In this document: one piece after another, positions 51,401 through 57,400 of the stretch
Layout of the letters: each line of letters starts with the position of its first letter
How positions within the stretch are numbered: the first letter of the stretch is position 1
Assembly (NCBI GenBank): GCA_023053575.1
Contig: JAKZAP010000021.1
Location: forward strand, 15,128,212 to 15,192,211
Reading direction: 5' to 3'
Length of the DNA stretch: 64,000 nucleotides
Source of the DNA: Branchinecta lynchi
Taxonomy: Eukaryota > Arthropoda > Branchiopoda > Anostraca > Branchinectidae
The notes under the pieces: model-generated
Seen by the model: only the letters and a program-made list of their open reading frames with translations
What the model was told of the DNA's origin: nothing
The model's database searches: none
Program-made: the position numbers and the translations under genes

Positions 51401-54400
51401 CTAAGCACTGAGAATAATAATATGCAATAAGTCATACACTTATGTACGAAACCTTCGTTTTTAGGATTCAATTACCCATTGGGGGGGGGGGGGGGGGTCG
51501 AGATGCATAGGTTGCGAACGGGTCAACCGGTTATACTGATTCTCACCATCCTAAGCGCAGGTCTTGACTTGCAGTAAAACGGCAAAGACATTACGTAGTA
51601 TACCCGTTTTTTAAACCCGCGAACGATCTTTTCTCATTTTTCTCGCTTCTTGAACCACTCCTGTTAGTGATGTCATTATTTTCAGACTACTTAATGTCAG
51701 CTACTCTTTCTAAACAAAACCCAAGCTTTCCTTGGACAAATAGCCCACATATCTAAAAGTTTCGCGATTGTCTATGCGAATGCCATCTTCCGCCTCACGT
51801 TTGTTTTTTTGCTGTAGCGATTTCTGTTCAGATTTCCTTCTAACCAAAACCTATTTTTTCTTGTAGTGCATACGTGGCAATGTCATGCTCATTCTTAATT
51901 GGATTCGGCGACAGCTGCTACAACACCCAGCTCTTTTCGCTTCTTGGAACGGTGTACTCCGAGGACTCGGCCCCTGCCTTCATGCTCTTCAAGTTCGTCT
52001 CGGTGAGTTTTATTATTATTATTATTATTATTATTTATTTATAACCCATCAACTGGCCGAGGCCAAACAAGACGGAGTATGGTTGTGAGTTTTTACCAGC
52101 TTTCAATACTGTTTACAACGGAGCGCTCATTGGCTGGAGAACGCCCTGGGGCGAAACCTGGTAAAGACTTACCTCCTAGTAAAGGCTGACCAGTGAGCTT
52201 CTCCTGCACTTTCAGCTTTTGCTTACAGTTTGTCTTCACGCCTTACAGCTCTTTTGAGTCCGCAAGACCTCTTTGTACAATGAAATTATAGCTGCGTGTT
52301 TGCAGATACCATGGTATCTGTTACCGCGGTAACTGGATCTGCATTTAGTCGTTTTTGCAGTTACTGCGGTGTCTGATACCACGGTTTTTCTGCAAAATCT
52401 GCAATTGCCGAAATTGCGCTTTTCCAAGTTATCCCGAAGGAAAAACTGATATCCAGTTACATCCCTAAGTGCCAAACTTCTTTCGCACCAACTTGACAAA
52501 ATCCTAGGCTCTATTGTTGGTACTTTTTCAGGCACCACGGTCGGACCGTAGTATCTGAATATCCGATATGTCGATGACTGACCATACACCACGGATAACT
52601 GCAAAAACGCCTTTTGTCCGTGGTATCACATACCACGGTAACTGCGAAAACGACTTTAGACTGTGGTATCAGAAACCATGGTATCTGCAAAAACGCAGCT
52701 GGTGATAGATATAGCCTATGTGATAGATATATCTATCTATAGATCGATAGAAGGCTAGGTAACGTCACATGTGCTAACTAAAAACTCTCACCTTTCTTTG
52801 TTAACACAAACGGATAACTGCAGGCAAAAGTGCTGCTCAGCAGGGATTTGAACCCATGGCATTTGGCTTAAAATTTCTAGGCCGCTGCTCTAAGAATGAG
52901 CTACAGAGGGGTGTGTGGACATAGATCGCAAACCCCTGCAGTAGTCAGGCAGAAGCCGGCCATCCCGGTGAAAAATGTGTAGCCTGCGCAGTTGTATGCT
53001 AGTTGTAAGAAAACTTTGCACGTTTTGATATGCAATAGTACAGAATACTATCATATAATGTGCCACAGACTGGGCCAGTCTTAAGCAGTTGTATCCAGTG
53101 GCATCTTGTCTTGCCATAGTAACATCCAGTCTTGTTAATAGTATCATGCAGTGGTAACACTTATTACTGTATGCTATTACACTTCAGATGACTAATTCTT
53201 GAAAACTTTTCAACAGTGATCCAGCGTGAAAATAAATCCTTCTAATCAGTTCACATCCCCATGTCATGGGATTAGCTAGGCATTACATAGATACTTACGC
53301 AATAGCTGTCACAGAATAAGGTGAAAAAGACGGTATTTTTGGCATTCTGAGACGAAAAGATCTAAAAGTATCAGAGTTTATTCTTTTAGTTATTGTAAAT
53401 TTCTTTTGTACCTTCCTCGACGTTACTGGAATTCCCGTATAATTCCTAAGTTTTTGCCCTCTGACCCTTGTGCATAGTTATCTTATATTGCCCAGGATCT
53501 TCACGTTTCTGCCTTTGGCCAGTTATCCGCATTCCATCTAGGAAGATGATGTTTTAGACCCGATTAGTCCCATTTCTTTTCTTTGTGTTTTTTTTTTATC
53601 TTTTGCATTTACTCCATTATTCAAAGCTCAGTGTAATTTTTTCCCTTCCTTCTTCTTGTCTAGTGCGTAAATGAAATATCGTCGTCAGAAGAAGGTGTTA
53701 AACTATTTGCGAACTTCTGGCATTTGATTGGAAATGTTTACAAGTTATAAAGTTGACACATCTATACGATACACATGACCATTACGTACAGTTATGATAA
53801 CTTGTTATATTTACGGCCTACTCATCCAGATCCGCACAGGGCTGCATGCCACTTCAGAAATGAACTATCAAATAGAGATTGATATTCCTTCAGCCCAAGC
53901 TGAGAGCGAATGATATTTGACGATATACCTCTAAAAAAATGTAGCTGACGTATCCGTTCTGAATCGTCAAATATAATAGAAATTACTCACGAAAGTAACT
54001 CAACTTGAAAACTATATGAAAGCCCGAGAGTACTTTCACAAACAACAATAGCTAACGAACAAAAGGGAAATAATGTGTGTCTCTGAATTTAATGAAAAAC
54101 TAGACGTGTGATAAACAAGTCGACGGATAAAAAAAGAAACAAAAAAAGAGACAAAAATTGATAAAAGGCTTAATCTGTATCACGATAATGACTCAACTTT
54201 AAAACCATAAAAAAAGCAAAAAATCACTTCCATAAACAACAACAGCTATAAACAAAGTGGGATCAACAAATATGCATAACTAAAAATAATAGATAGATAG
54301 ATGTATGAGAAGCAAGTCGACAGATAAACCGAAGAAAAGATGACAGAATACTAGTCATCACACTCTCAAAAGTTTGAAAATAGTACTGTCAGAAGTTTCA

Positions 54401-57400
54401 TAACAGATAACACGAGGATGCGCGGTTTCAACAGACAATGTGTAACAGATAACACTTCGGACGTTATGTGTTTTGTTTCAAAATGTTATGCATAATAAGT
54501 ATTACCATCAGGATGACCCGAAAAACCCGCCAAAAAGTATCTGCTGAGTTTTCCGACATCACAATAATAAGGAATAAAGTCAGTAAATGCCTTTTTGGCT
54601 GTTTCTAACAAAGATGGTTATGCATAACATTTAAAGTTTTCAAACACAAGAGATAACATCGGAAGTGTTATCTGTTACACATTGTCTTTTGAAACCGCGC
54701 ATCCTCATGTTATCTGTTATGAAACTTCTGACACTGAGATAACGTATGTTTGCGCATCCCTGTGTAAAACGTCATGACGATATATGATAGAAAAGATATT
54801 TTTTTATTCGCCAAAAGCTTATCATGGCTTATTCCTAATTTATGTGAACTCATTAGAGCACATGTAAATAATAATAATCATAATACGCGTACGCCTCTGG
54901 TCATAAATTTAACTAACAGCTAAAATCGCAGCTTGTGTTAGTTATACAAAGTTACAACTTTCCAACCGCTTTTCGGAACGGAAAAATACTTCTGATGATT
55001 GGGTGATTCAAAGATTTAACACCAGACTCATCCAGACTTTCAGCCTACGTTCGTGTCAGGGGGAGATTTCGAATTTGCGTGGCAACTCTTCATAAGATCT
55101 CTCGGCCACCTTTGACTTTAATATTAGGACTCTTTTTATAGCTTATCTGTTATGAACCTATGAAGCGTTATATTGCGGAAAAACTCCTGTTAACCTTTTC
55201 AGTGTTTTATTTCCTGAAAAATAACATTTAAAGGGTCATAACGGATTGTCATAATGTTTAAAACAAAAATGCGCAATTGTTATTAGAGTTATGACATTGC
55301 AGCGTTTGTTAAAAGCTCACGTAGCCTACAGTATCAATCATCACAAAAGAAAACCTCTGAGGAGTGAGGAGTACATGGCTTCCGCTATTTTCCGCTGTTT
55401 TGTTCTCCAGATGAGCAAGCAAAAACCAAAGTGACTCCTAGTGACAACCAAGTGAATCCTAGAATCTTTGTCCACGGTTGTCCGGTTATGTTTCCCGTTT
55501 GCCTGTCTTCTCCGTTCCGCTGAGCGCATCCCGTTGGAAAACGCAAAATAAAACACAAGGAACTTCCACAGCTTGTCTTAAACGGAAACGAAGGGTGAAA
55601 ATATTACATAGTGGATGGTTCTGGAGTTTTTCACATTTTTGGTCGAACTGATTCGCGCTCAACTTTTTGGGGCTTGACCTTTTTTGCTAGGCTCGGTTTC
55701 GTTCAGGGTGTCTCTTGCGCATATCGTTTAAAACGCCGAAAAACATCTGCTGACTTTTCGATATCATGAGGACATGCAAAAGGTCAGCAGTTGCTTTTTC
55801 TGTGTTTTTTTTCGGCTCATCCTGGCAATGCTTGTTATGCATAACATTTAATGCGTAACGTGTCAAAATCACAACAGGCTACAAAGTGTTGTCTGTCGAA
55901 ATTGCGCATCCTTGTGAGATCTGATATGAAACTTATAACAGTGCACTTGCTGATCAACTCTTCACGCTTTGGTTGTTGGGGCTTTGACGGTCTAAACTAG
56001 GCTTGGTTTTTCTCAGTGGTATATCTTGTTTATATTGTTTCTTATTCGTTTGTTGCTTTTACTTAAATTTTTTTTCGCGCGATTTCCTTTATTTCCGACT
56101 CGCTCAGCTGTCGTCGACCAGAAGTCTATTTTTGTTGTGTTCCTAATTCTAACGGCCTAACTGGACTTTCTCATCCTGATTATGCTGATGCTTCGTCTTT
56201 TAATCAATTCAAATCGTTCTTTTTTGTTTTTTGTTGCTTTTACGGTGTTTTGGTGGAGTTTGTTGTTTTTGGGTCCACGAGCCACGCTTTTTCTGATTGG
56301 GTTTGGACGGTTTTAGCCAGGCTTGGTTTCACTTCGATGGCGTGTCTTGTTTATGTCGTTTCTTACTTGTGTGGTGGTTTTGCTGTAATTTGGTGGATAT
56401 TGTTTGGAATTTTTCTGGTGGGTTCTGCCAGCAATGGCTGAATTACTTTGCTGCGCTTTGTTTTATTTGGGCTTTGGCGTGGTGTTGGGGTTTGTACATT
56501 TTAACCAGGATTGGTTTCATTCAATGTGTATCCTGTTTACATCGTTTCGTCACTTAACTTGCTTTTACTATATTTTTGGTGGATAGTTTTGGAGTTTTTC
56601 GTTTGTGGGTCTTGCCAGCCAATCTATGTCTAAGGTTTGTCACGCTTTCTCTCATTATTTTTTTGGCTTGGACGGTTTTAACCAGGCTTGGTTTCACCTA
56701 GTGTTGTATCGTGTATGCATTGTGTCTTGTTATGGTGCTTTTATTATGTTTTGGTTGACAGACTTGGATTATTTCTGGTGGGTCCTGCTGGCTCAACTTT
56801 GCCACCATTTTATTCTTTGGGGCTTTTAGGCGTCACTCAGTAGTGTCGTGTTTACGTGGTAACTGTTTGTTGCTTTTTCGCATTTTTGGTTTCCACGATT
56901 TCCGTTGCTTGGCTTTTCTTTAGCTGTCGTCGACCGCAGAAGTTCACAGTTTATCGCGATACCTTTGTTTTCTTTCGTATCTGGCATTTACTGTGTTTAT
57001 TTACCTGTATCCTTTTGGCTTTCCTGATTACGATTGTCTAGTGTCCCATGGACGTCGCTCCAGCTGATCTATCTTCAAAACGTTCCATTAAGTCCTTGAT
57101 CCCGACTACTTTTTTTCGCGTAGAGACCTTTTAGTGATGGGATCGATTGAAAAGAGCCACGGCACGGCACACCATAGCGAAGAATTGCACGAGTAATTAA
57201 TAGATATTAGCAAGTAATAGAAGTAGACAAGTAAGTGAGAGTTTGTAACACCAGAGCCTAAAAGAAGGCATGTTAGAACATTGTTCCTGCCTCTCACTCT
57301 GAAGCCGGAAAGGGCCCTTTTAGTGTTCGTGCCTCTTTTTAGTACACGTGCCTCCTACATTACGTCGTACCGTGCCATGCCTCTTTTTAGTCAATCTCTA

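Noticed and set aside
52236..52604. 122-codon minus-strand frame
   Set aside because: It lies mostly within the D3 palindromic MITE; the other D copies do not keep the frame.
56250..57041. Hydrophobic plus-strand frames that look like membrane proteins
   Set aside because: The strong T/G bias of the tandem array produces F, L, V and W codons by itself. The frames overlap one another and show no start or splice context.
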